Source of the DNA: Candidatus Omnitrophota bacterium | Lineage (GTDB): Bacteria > Omnitrophota > Gorgyraeia > 2-02-FULL-51-18 > JAGOUK01 | Length of the DNA: 6,142 nucleotides | Direction of reading: 5' to 3' | Assembly: GCA_015231685.1 (NCBI GenBank) | Contig: JADGBA010000015.1 | Span: 4,375-10,516, forward strand | Shown here: piece by piece, positions 1 to 6,043 of the stretch | How the letters are laid out: each line of letters opens with the position of its first letter | Numbering within the stretch: the first letter of the stretch is position 1 | Program-made: the position numbers and the translations under genes | The notes under the pieces: generated by a model | Told to the model about the DNA's origin: nothing | Seen by the model: only the letters and a program-made list of their open reading frames with translations | Database searches by the model: none

Positions 1-1215
1 GAAGGATGGGCCGGCTACCATCTCCGCGGGATCGATAACGCCGTGGTTGAAGGCGTGTTCCGGGAATATTATCCGGCCGCCCCTGGAGATCCGGGACACC
101 TCATGAAGGCGCTTAAAGCCGAGGGGACCTGGTACTACGATGTGCCCGTTCTTACAACCCCGCCGCTTTTACCGCTGCTCATCATGTCCTCTCACCGGAT
201 TTATCCCGGACGGGAAGCCCCTTATCGCGTGTTTCCGTGGAAGCTGAATATTTCGGATGCAACCTGGGTCCACAAGGCGCGTCCTGTGATCATTCGCACG
301 CAGGCGTATGCTGCCGTATGGCCGTTTGTGTTCGGGCTGGGGCTGATCGCGGCGACGTATTTTCTGGGGCGGACGCTTTATCCTCAAGGGGTGGGTCTGG
401 TTGCGGCGTACCTTGTAGCGACGAGTCCTGTCGTTATTCTGTGCGTGCACAAGGTCTGGGCGGATCATCCGACGGCTTTTTTTGTGACGGCTTCGGTGAT
501 GTGTTTTGTCATCGCGGAGCAAAGGGGGGTGGTGTGGCCGGCGGCTTTGGGCGGGGTGTGCTGGGCGCTGGCGGCATTGGCCAAGGGGACCGGGCTTCTT
601 CCGGTGCCGGTGGTGGTGCTTTTTCGGTTGTGGACGGCCCGGCGGCATTGGCGGCGGCCGGGGATATTCATAAGGAGTGTGGCGGACCGGCGGCTTTTGG
701 TGTTTTTGGGGGCGGGGGCACTTTTGGCGGGCCCCTGGTTTGTCTGGATGGCAAAGGTTTATGGTTATCCGCTTTTTAACATGTCCAGCGCCCAGACCGA
801 AAAATCGGCCGACTGGTTTCAGTCGCTCGGGAGCCGGCCCCGCATGTTGTATGTCGTGAACCTTTTTGCCCAGACGCCCCTTCTCGCATTGTCAATTCTC
901 TGGCCCTTCTCGCGCCGCCGCATCCGACCGGCCCTGCCCGGGGCGGTGATGATGTTTGTCCTGGCCGTTGCGGTCCTGATCTATGTACTCTGGAACGCGA
1001 GGGAATTGCGCTACATGATGCCGGTTTTGCCGATGATTGCCATCCTGGCGGCAGTGGTGGTGGAAGACGCGCGCAGGTCGCTGGCGGCGCGATGGTCGCC
1101 GCTTGGAGCCAATGTGTTGACCCTTCTCATCGTGTTCGCTTCTTCCGTCGGGTCGATGTGGCTCGGTTTGTCGGCTTCCTACCGGGGCGACGCCCTGATC
1201 TTATTCCCGCTCTGA
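1..1215 (+). CDS. GT-C membrane glycosyltransferase, GT39/ArnT/PMT-like (5'-truncated by window edge)
   Basis: Integral membrane glycosyltransferase expected to move a sugar from a polyprenyl-phosphate carrier to an acceptor on the outer face of the cytoplasmic membrane. The frame is open from base 1, so the true start and first membrane helix lie upstream; 404 residues are visible. Residues 1-60 look like the first extracytoplasmic loop, ending in TTPPLLPLL (52-60), the proline-rich loop usual in PMT_2/GT39 proteins. About nine hydrophobic helices follow. Family-like signatures are WADHPTAFF (153-161), LAKGTG (193-198, lysine typical of the family) and RYMMPVLP (337-344). The acidic catalytic motif after helix 1 is not in the window. 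The C-terminus stops shortly after the last helix (SYRGDALILFPL), with no soluble tail, so it is either a short family member or slightly truncated. Acceptor and sugar cannot be told. The next gene starts 55 bp downstream behind its own promoter. Confidence 0.85.
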   Translation, partial: EGWAGYHLRGIDNAVVEGVFREYYPAAPGDPGHLMKALKAEGTWYYDVPVLTTPPLLPLLIMSSHRIYPGREAPYRVFPWKLNISDATWVHKARPVIIRTQAYAAVWPFVFGLGLIAATYFLGRTLYPQGVGLVAAYLVATSPVVILCVHKVWADHPTAFFVTASVMCFVIAEQRGVVWPAALGGVCWALAALAKGTGLLPVPVVVLFRLWTARRHWRRPGIFIRSVADRRLLVFLGAGALLAGPWFVWMAKVYGYPLFNMSSAQTEKSADWFQSLGSRPRMLYVVNLFAQTPLLALSILWPFSRRRIRPALPGAVMMFVLAVAVLIYVLWNARELRYMMPVLPMIAILAAVVVEDARRSLAARWSPLGANVLTLLIVFASSVGSMWLGLSASYRGDALILFPL

Positions 1216-1219
1216 TCTC

Positions 1220-1247
1220 TTGAAAGACCTCAAGGCACGACTATACT
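1220..1247 (+). promoter_or_regulatory. Candidate sigma-70 promoter upstream of the 1271 ORF
   Basis: TTGAAA (1220-1225, one mismatch to the TTGACA -35 box) is separated by 16 bp from TATACT (1242-1247, one mismatch to the TATAAT -10 box). It begins 4 bp after the stop of the preceding glycosyltransferase, in an AT-richer patch of an otherwise GC-rich region. Transcription would start near 1253-1255, giving a leader of about 17 nt before the ATG at 1271, with an AAGGA ribosome binding site at 1255-1259. If active, it could also drive the methyltransferase-GT2 fusion and the second GT-C gene. Seen by eye only; the match is good, activity is inferred. Confidence 0.5.
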
Positions 1248-1270
1248 CTATATCAAGGATCGGAATCTCT

Positions 1271-1594
1271 ATGAAACGCCTTTGGGGACCATTGAAGTGG
1301 AAAGTCGCTATCCTGACGGTGTGCGCGGTGTGCTTGTTCTTCGAAGCCGCGCTTGCCATGATGCTTCCGGAGACCCGCATCCGACGCCAGACCTCGCGTT
1401 ATGCCTCGCATGAATCCGCCGGACAAGGGGCGGTTGACGGACCCCGTAGCCGGTCTCATGTGATCTCGCAGAATCTTTATGGGGATGCGGGGGGCGACCG
1501 TGGGGATGGTTCTGGGTCGATATGGGGACAGTCCCCTGGCCCGAAGGTCGATATGGGGACAGTCCCCGATAGCTATGGGGACAGTCCCCGATAG
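1271..1594 (+). CDS. Short membrane-anchored ORF ending in a palindromic repeat array; probable gene remnant
   Basis: A 107-residue ORF starting at ATG 1271, chosen because AAGGA lies at 1255-1259 and a promoter lies upstream; an in-frame TTG at 1220 would fall inside the -35 box. Residues 1-30 (MKRLWGPLKWK, then a hydrophobic run to FFEAALA) form a signal-anchor or single membrane helix. The stretch FFEAALAMMLPE followed by RYASHES recalls the start of membrane-anchored SGNH/GDSL-like proteins found in polysaccharide clusters, which commonly read E-x-x-L-x-x-x-x-P then Y-x-x-HP; this likeness is from memory and weak. From about residue 65 the protein turns Gly/Asp-rich. From about residue 83 it is only translated repeat: WGQSP, MGTVP and YGDSP are the same DNA palindrome read in three frames. 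That argues the tail is not selected as protein and that the ORF is a 5' remnant interrupted by repeats. It may still be translated. Confidence 0.4.
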   Translation: MKRLWGPLKWKVAILTVCAVCLFFEAALAMMLPETRIRRQTSRYASHESAGQGAVDGPRSRSHVISQNLYGDAGGDRGDGSGSIWGQSPGPKVDMGTVPDSYGDSPR

Positions 1595-1595
1595 C
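1515..1595 (+). repeat. Three-copy palindromic repeat array, core GGGGACAGTCCCC
   Basis: The 13-bp core GGGGACAGTCCCC, a perfect inverted repeat around a central A, occurs at 1524-1536, 1555-1567 and 1577-1589. Copies 1 and 2 share a 22-bp block that adds GGTCGATAT on the left (1515-1536, 1546-1567). Copies 2 and 3 are exact head-to-tail 22-bp units (1552-1573 and 1574-1595), each TATGGGGACAGTCCCC plus GATAGC. In RNA, 1572-1595 can fold as a hairpin (GCTAT pairing with ATAGC, and GGGGA with TCCCC, with one bulged G). No T-run follows, so it is not a classic intrinsic terminator. No other copy of the core was found in the window. Core spacings of 31 and 22 bp shift the frame each time. Such short, strong palindromes resemble REP/BIME-type extragenic repeats mobilised by RAYT (Y1) transposases; that link is inferred, as no transposase is present here. 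Confidence 0.85.
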
Positions 1596-1624
1596 GAGCT
1601 TGGTGTGGTAAGCTAGGGGCCTCA

Positions 1625-3334
1625 ATGGCTCAAGCGAATCAGGCAGCGGTCTGCAATCTTTGCGGCCAGACACAACACACCTTTGTTTATCGTCGGGCGC
1701 TGGAATCGCTTTTGTCCGGCACATCGGGCGACACCTACCGGATTTCGGAATCCCGTTTGTCCAAACCGCGAACTCTCGTCAAATGCACTTCCTGCGGGCT
1801 TGTGTATGCCCTGCCGGAGTTGTCCCGCAGCGAGCTGCGCCAGTCCTACGCTTCAATGGCGGACCCGGAGTACCTGGCCGAGGAAGACGGGCGCCGCCGT
1901 CAGGCAGCGGTTGTGCTCTCACGCCTTGAGAAGGTGATCCGCGGCGGGAAACTTCTGGAGGTGGGTTGCGGTCCCGGCGTCCTTTTGAGTGAAGCCAAAA
2001 AGAGGGGCTGGGATACATACGGCGTGGAGCTCTCCCGATGGGCGGCGCACCACGCGCGTAGGGCATTCGGTCTGGATGTCTTCGAGGGCACGTTGGCTGA
2101 GGCAGGGATCGCGGAAGGCAGTTATGACGCGGTTGTGATGCTGGACGTGATTGAGCATCTCGAGAATCCGGCGGAAGTCCTTGCTCAGGCGGCACGGGTT
2201 TTGAAGCCCGGAGGCATTCTTTATGTCAGCACGCCCGATGTCGAAAGCGCGATGAGCCGATTTTTGGGGGCGCGGTGGTGGGGGATCAGCAAGCATCACC
2301 TTTTTTATTTTTCCCGAAGAACGCTGAAGGCGATGCTGCAAGCCCGCGGGTTCAAGGCCGTCGCCTGGTCATCTTATCCGAGGTTTTTTACCTGCGGGTA
2401 TTGGGCGCGGCGGCTGGAAGGATATCCGGGGTTCTGGGTACGCTCCATCGGCCGGGTGCTGGGAATCAAGGCGCTCAAGAACGTGGTGTGGAAGGCGGAT
2501 TTTTTGGATCAGGTGGCGGTGATTAGCCGCAAGACGCGGACGATCGAAGCGGTTACGGCGCAGGGCACCGCGCGCCCGGAGCTTCCGGACCGCGCCCGGC
2601 ATAAGGTGATCGCGGTGCTCCCGGCCTACAACGCCGAGAGGACCCTGGAGCGGACGGTGCGGGACATTCCCCGGGAATTTGTTGATGAGATTCTGCTTGT
2701 CGATGACTCGAGCTCTGACGGCACGGTGCGCGAAGCCCGGCGTCTGGGGCTCAGGGTGTTTGAGCACCCCAAAAATCGAGGGTACGGCGCCAATCAAAAG
2801 ACCTGCTACACCGAGGCGATGAAGCTCGGGGCGGATATCGTGGTGATGGTGCATCCGGACTACCAGTACGATCCGACTCTGATCGGCAAATTGATCGAGC
2901 CCATCCGGCGCGGAGAAGCCGACGCGGTTTTTGGTTCGAGGATGATGAAGAGCGGCGCTCTCGAAGGCGGGATGCCCCTGTGGAAGCATAACGCCAATAT
3001 TCTCCTGACGGCATTTGAGAATGTGATGCTTGGGACTTATCTCACGGAGTACCACTCGGGGTTTCGGGCCTACAGCACCCGGTCGCTGCGGCGGGTGAGA
3101 TTCACGGAGAATTCCGACAGCTTTCTTTTTGATACCGAAATCATCGTGCAGTTCGTGGCGTCGCATTTGAAGATTGAAGAGATCCCGATCCGTACGCGGT
3201 ACTTCGAGGAGGCCTCGAGTATCCGGCTCTGGCCGAGCATTTGCTATGGCGCCGGGATTGTCATGACGATGCTGCGCTACTGGCTGCATACGAGCGCCGG
3301 CTGGCGGCAGCGCCGGTTCCTGCCCCGGGAGTAA
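1625..3334 (+). CDS. Fusion protein: zinc-finger class I SAM methyltransferase + DPM1-like GT2 glycosyltransferase
   Basis: A 569-residue soluble, two-enzyme protein. Start ATG 1625 is preceded by AGGGG (1615-1619) at 5 nt. Residues 10-13 (CNLC) and 54-57 (CTSC, continuing GLVYALP) form the zinc-ribbon cap common on Methyltransf_23-type sugar or lipid methyltransferases. The SAM site is LLEVGCGPG (110-118), with acidic residue E135 (GVELS) and DVIEHLENP (174-182); LKPGGILYVSTP (193-204) is also typical. The methyltransferase ends near residue 305, and a linker (306-325) leads into a GT2 domain: VLPAYNAE (331-338), DDSSSDGT (360-367), HPDYQYDP (410-417, the DxD-like metal/donor motif of DPM1/DPG-synthase-like enzymes), SGFRAYS (478-484), and the end motif EASSIRLWPSICYG. 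Such GT2 enzymes make polyprenyl-phosphate sugars or act in surface polysaccharide synthesis. No GT2 transmembrane pair is evident; residues 536-556 could lie on the membrane. The next gene begins 2 bp later, so the two are translationally coupled. Substrates are unknown. Confidence 0.9.
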   Translation: MAQANQAAVCNLCGQTQHTFVYRRALESLLSGTSGDTYRISESRLSKPRTLVKCTSCGLVYALPELSRSELRQSYASMADPEYLAEEDGRRRQAAVVLSRLEKVIRGGKLLEVGCGPGVLLSEAKKRGWDTYGVELSRWAAHHARRAFGLDVFEGTLAEAGIAEGSYDAVVMLDVIEHLENPAEVLAQAARVLKPGGILYVSTPDVESAMSRFLGARWWGISKHHLFYFSRRTLKAMLQARGFKAVAWSSYPRFFTCGYWARRLEGYPGFWVRSIGRVLGIKALKNVVWKADFLDQVAVISRKTRTIEAVTAQGTARPELPDRARHKVIAVLPAYNAERTLERTVRDIPREFVDEILLVDDSSSDGTVREARRLGLRVFEHPKNRGYGANQKTCYTEAMKLGADIVVMVHPDYQYDPTLIGKLIEPIRRGEADAVFGSRMMKSGALEGGMPLWKHNANILLTAFENVMLGTYLTEYHSGFRAYSTRSLRRVRFTENSDSFLFDTEIIVQFVASHLKIEEIPIRTRYFEEASSIRLWPSICYGAGIVMTMLRYWLHTSAGWRQRRFLPRE

Positions 3335-3336
3335 CC

Positions 3337-5094
3337 ATGAACGAGTCTCAGAAGGAATATATCCGCGCACATCAGCGTTCCATGACGGCCCGGCAGATGG
3401 CCAGGGCCCTTGGTCTTTCGCGGCCGGAGGTGGAACGATGGCTGAAGCAGCCCAACCCCGGCTCTCAGCCCGGTACTGCCGGGATGGCGCTCCCGGCGGA
3501 GTCTTCGGGAAGCCGGGCCCTCGAGTGGCTTCTTCTGATTTGGGTGGCGGCACTCCTCGTCCGTACGGTTTTTTTTGTTCTTCTGCGCCAGTCGCCGTTT
3601 TTTGAGCCTCTGACCCCCACGCTGGATGACGGGATTTACTACGGCATGGCCCGGGAGATCATCGGCGGCAATTGGCTGGGGGCCGAGCCCCTGTCGGCGT
3701 ACCGCGTGCCGGCTTATCCGTTTTTTTTGGCGATGATTTTTGTCTTCGCCGGCGTTTCCGTAGCGGCGGCCCATGCGGTGCAGCTTTTTGTCGGCTCCCT
3801 GGGATGCATCCTTGTTTATTTCATGACACGCGCAGTGACCGGTTCAACACGTGCGGCGTTGTGGGCGGCGGCCATCATGGCGGCGTATCTGCCGTTGGTG
3901 TTTTATGAAATGCTGCTTTTGGGAGAAAGCATTTCCATCTTTCTGAATCTCTCAGCCATGATTTGTCTGTTGATGCTCGTGCGGCGGGAGGGACGGGGGA
4001 TGTATTGGGCGCTGCCGGCCGGTCTTCTCCTGGGGCTTTCTTCACTACTCAGACCCAATACGCTTCTCGTGGCCGTGGCTGTCGGGGGATTTGTGGTGAT
4101 TTGGTTCTGGACGAAGAGGCGTTCCCCCCAAAGGGCCTTCGCCTGCGCGTTTCTTTTGGGGGCGGGGGTCCTCGCGACCCTTCTGCCGATGACGGCGCGC
4201 AATTACGTGCTTCACAAAGATATCCTGCCGGTGTCGGCTCTCGGGGGGATTAATCTGTATATCGGAAACAATCCCGAGGCGGACGGCAAGTTTTCTTTGG
4301 TCAAAGAGTTCGGCACGTCCTTTAATACGATGGTGGAAAGTTCCATCCGCATCGCCGAAAAGGCTTCGGGACGACCCCTCAAGCCTTCGGAGGTATCCTC
4401 TTATTGGGTCCAAAAAACCCGTGATTACGCCTTCGCTCAGCCGGGGGATTTGCTGAAGAAGGCTGCGCTGAAGACAGCGTATCTCTTTAATGCGTACGAG
4501 TTTCCGGATGTCCTGGATATGTCTTTTGCGGCGCGCCTCATTCCGGCGCTTTCTCCGGCGGCGGGGATGTACGGGATTCTGGTGGTGTTCGCGGCATTGG
4601 GCTTTGCGGGAACCTGGGGGCCGGGCCGCCGGGCGGGACTCTGGCTCATGGATGTGTTCTGGGGGGCCTATGCGTTGTCTGTGGTTCTTTTTTTTGTGAG
4701 TTCACGGTACAGGCTGCCGATAGTGGTTTTTTTGGTGCCTTATGCCGCGCTGGGCGCTAACCGGGCGTGGGATCTCATCCGGAGGCGTGCGGTCCGTGGT
4801 GTGAGACCGGCAGAGGTGATTTTGGTGGTGGCCATGACCGTTGTGGCATTCTGGCCGGTGGAACCGGTGGATTTTTCGGTCAATTACAATTCGTTGGCCA
4901 TTGCGATGAAAAACAAGGGCAAGATGGGCGAGGCCGAAAAATACTACCTTGAGGCGATCCGGACAAATCCCCATTACCCGAGCCCGTACTACAACCTGAG
5001 CCTTCTCTACAGAGAAACCGGCCGGAACCGGGAAGCCGCGCAGATGCGCGCCAAATACGAAGAAGCCGCCCGGGCCGTCGGGATTCGGCCGTGA
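3337..5094 (+). CDS. GT39-like membrane glycosyltransferase with N-terminal HTH-like segment and C-terminal TPR
   Basis: A 585-residue protein. ATG 3337 is chosen because CGGGAG lies 5 nt upstream and the upstream gene stops at 3334; an in-frame start at 3241 would overlap that gene by 94 bp. Residues 5-37 (IRAHQRSMTARQMARALGLS, then RPEVERWLKQ) look like a compact helix-turn-helix on the cytoplasmic side. Residues 38-60 are a Pro/Gly/Ser linker. About 11-12 membrane helices follow, from residue 61 to about 508. GT-C features are TLDDGIYYGMA (95-105, acidic pair D97-D98 after helix 1, the likely catalytic/metal motif), YRVPAYPFFLA (122-132), LRPN (238-241), GGINLYIGNNPEADG (303-317) and SSRYRLP (455-461). 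Residues 515-582 (YNSLAIAMKNKGKMGEAEKY, then YYNLSLLYRETGRNREAA) are about two TPR units after the last helix. The probable role is lipid-linked sugar transfer, fed by the adjacent GT2 domain; the acceptor is unknown. Three T8 tracts lie in the gene. Confidence 0.88.
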   Translation: MNESQKEYIRAHQRSMTARQMARALGLSRPEVERWLKQPNPGSQPGTAGMALPAESSGSRALEWLLLIWVAALLVRTVFFVLLRQSPFFEPLTPTLDDGIYYGMAREIIGGNWLGAEPLSAYRVPAYPFFLAMIFVFAGVSVAAAHAVQLFVGSLGCILVYFMTRAVTGSTRAALWAAAIMAAYLPLVFYEMLLLGESISIFLNLSAMICLLMLVRREGRGMYWALPAGLLLGLSSLLRPNTLLVAVAVGGFVVIWFWTKRRSPQRAFACAFLLGAGVLATLLPMTARNYVLHKDILPVSALGGINLYIGNNPEADGKFSLVKEFGTSFNTMVESSIRIAEKASGRPLKPSEVSSYWVQKTRDYAFAQPGDLLKKAALKTAYLFNAYEFPDVLDMSFAARLIPALSPAAGMYGILVVFAALGFAGTWGPGRRAGLWLMDVFWGAYALSVVLFFVSSRYRLPIVVFLVPYAALGANRAWDLIRRRAVRGVRPAEVILVVAMTVVAFWPVEPVDFSVNYNSLAIAMKNKGKMGEAEKYYLEAIRTNPHYPSPYYNLSLLYRETGRNREAAQMRAKYEEAARAVGIRP

Positions 5095-5103
5095 GCGGCA
5101 GGT

Positions 5104-5805
5104 TTATTCCCTGATAATCAAATCCGCAAACAAAGTACGAATTGTCTTGAGAGTTTCTTCCGAGGGAAATCCCGCCGCAGCGGCGGCCGCATCCAAAAGG
5201 CGTTGATCAGAACACCCGGCGCTCCGGAAGCGCTGGATCGCGAATGCGCGGGCGCCCAGATCTTTGAGCCAGCGGCTCACCGCCAGGAGGTCCTCATCCG
5301 AATGCAGCATGGGATGGACCGTGATCCGGAATTCATGTGCAACGCCGCTCTGCGTGATGATCCGTGCGCTCTCAGCCACCTGGTCTGCGCTCCCCGCGAC
5401 GCGCGTGACGCGTTCGTACTTCTCCGGAGTGGACTTGATGTCCATGCCCACCCAATCCACAAAGGGAAGCGCCTTCTTGAGGGCTTCCGTCGAAGGGCCT
5501 CCGGTGTGCAGGGCTGTCTGGTAACCGGCTTCGCGGAGGTGTTTGAGAAAATCCGGCAATCCCGCGTGCGCGGTGGGCTCCCCGCCGCAGATGACGATCC
5601 CGTCGATGAGTCCGCGGCGTTTTTGGAGGAAGGCGTGGATCTTATCTATCGGGACGAGGGGAGTCTGATCCGGGGCTTTAAAGGACCAAAGGAGGGGATT
5701 CTGGCAATACGCACACCGCCAGGCACACCCTTGAGTAAAAAAAACCGCCGCCAACCGCCCCGGAAAATCGATTGTCGTAAAGGGCGTGATGGCGGCGATA
5801 GGCAA
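5104..5805 (-). CDS. nrdG: Anaerobic ribonucleoside-triphosphate reductase activating protein (radical SAM)
   Basis: Radical-SAM activase that uses a [4Fe-4S] cluster and S-adenosylmethionine to put the glycyl radical on class III ribonucleotide reductase. Numbering is from a TTG start at 5805 (233 residues). FTTIDFPGRLAAVFFTQG (9-26) is the hallmark start of the NrdG2-type family. CAWRCAYC (27-34) is the CxxxCxxC cluster site (C27, C31, C34). CGGEPT (73-78) is the SAM-binding GGE motif, and MDIKS (121-125) and HPMLHSDEDL (164-173) also fit. The TTG start gives the usual family N-terminus and a 13-bp gap from the upstream gene, but has no clear ribosome binding site. Alternatives are ATG 5895 or GTG 5901, which add a Pro/Ala-rich extension overlapping the upstream gene by 77-83 bp, or an ATT at 5862 behind AAGGAG. 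It ends 9 bp from the convergent glycosyltransferase gene, and no convincing terminator hairpin lies between them. Confidence 0.9.
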   Translation of the reverse strand: MPIAAITPFTTIDFPGRLAAVFFTQGCAWRCAYCQNPLLWSFKAPDQTPLVPIDKIHAFLQKRRGLIDGIVICGGEPTAHAGLPDFLKHLREAGYQTALHTGGPSTEALKKALPFVDWVGMDIKSTPEKYERVTRVAGSADQVAESARIITQSGVAHEFRITVHPMLHSDEDLLAVSRWLKDLGARAFAIQRFRSAGCSDQRLLDAAAAAAGFPSEETLKTIRTLFADLIIRE

Positions 5806-5818
5806 GCCGCTTAAAGGC

Positions 5819-6025
5819 TTAAGCTGCGACGGCGGATTTGGTGCAGCCGCAGGATTCGAAATTGCGGGGCTCCTTGAAGGTTTGTCGCTCGGCATGTTCA
5901 CTTTTCTTGCCTACGTTGAATTCCGACACCGGCCGATGATAACCCATGACGCGCGTCCACACTTCACAACGCTGCCTTTCTTCGTCCTTGAGCTGGATGT
6001 CCTGTTTGCTGGCTTGGGATTCCAT
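5819..6025 (-). CDS. Small NrdD-type glycyl-radical domain protein (class III ribonucleotide reductase)
   Basis: A 68-residue protein with ATG 6025 behind a strong GGAGGT site (6040-6035) at 9 nt. Its middle, CEVWTRVMGYHRPVSEFNVG then KKSEHAER (20-47), matches the C-terminal glycyl-radical loop of NrdD: R-x-x-G-Y followed by N-x-G-K-x-x-E, as in the RRxCGY...NAGKQEE tail of the E. coli enzyme. G28 is the predicted radical glycine. The N-terminal 19 residues are charged and probably flexible; the C-terminus carries ESCGC (58-62), with two cysteines that could serve redox or metal binding. It lacks the catalytic barrel, so it must act with the large subunit encoded just upstream, and its radical would be made by the NrdG encoded just downstream. 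It is in the same frame as the large subunit, separated by one TAA. Small proteins annotated as anaerobic RNR are, as I recall, known elsewhere, so this may be a natural split rather than a mutation. Confidence 0.82.
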   Translation of the reverse strand: MESQASKQDIQLKDEERQRCEVWTRVMGYHRPVSEFNVGKKSEHAERQTFKEPRNFESCGCTKSAVAA

Positions 6026-6034
6026 GAATTGATT

Positions 6035-6040
6035 ACCTCC
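6035..6040 (-). promoter_or_regulatory. Strong ribosome binding site GGAGGT between the two NrdD pieces
   Basis: GGAGGT on the minus strand, 9 nt upstream of ATG 6025 and 3 nt after the TAA (6046-6044) of the upstream reductase gene. It is near-perfect to the Shine-Dalgarno consensus. It decides that the 68-residue glycyl-radical ORF has its own translation start and is not merely a piece cut off by a chance nonsense codon. Confidence 0.8.
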
Positions 6041-6043
6041 GTT

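Noticed and set aside
1220..1270. TTG start at 1220 for the repeat-tailed ORF
   Set aside because: The TTG is part of the -35 box and would lie upstream of the transcription start; ATG 1271 with AAGGA is better.
1515..1595. CRISPR array
   Set aside because: Only three short palindromic cores with spacings of 31 and 22 bp, two of them direct tandem units with no unique spacers, and no cas genes.
1572..1624. Intrinsic terminator at the last palindrome, and a further AGCTT/AAGCT hairpin at 1597-1614
   Set aside because: The palindrome is not followed by a T-run, and the second hairpin has a 5-bp stem with an 8-nt loop, too weak to call.
3241..3336. Upstream in-frame start for the second GT-C gene
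   Set aside because: It would overlap the previous gene by 94 bp, has no supporting ribosome binding site, and ATG 3337 has CGGGAG at ideal spacing.
2369..3553. A 394-codon open frame on the minus strand
   Set aside because: It lies antisense to the methyltransferase-GT2 fusion and the next gene, its translation is Pro/Arg/His-rich without domain motifs, and it is a by-product of high GC content.
5080..5106. Bidirectional terminator between the convergent genes
   Set aside because: Only a 4-bp GCCG/CGGC stem is visible around the stop codon; this is not enough to support a terminator.
5203..5814. A 203-codon open frame on the plus strand opposite nrdG
   Set aside because: The opposite strand has complete radical-SAM motifs; the plus-strand translation shows no recognisable domain.
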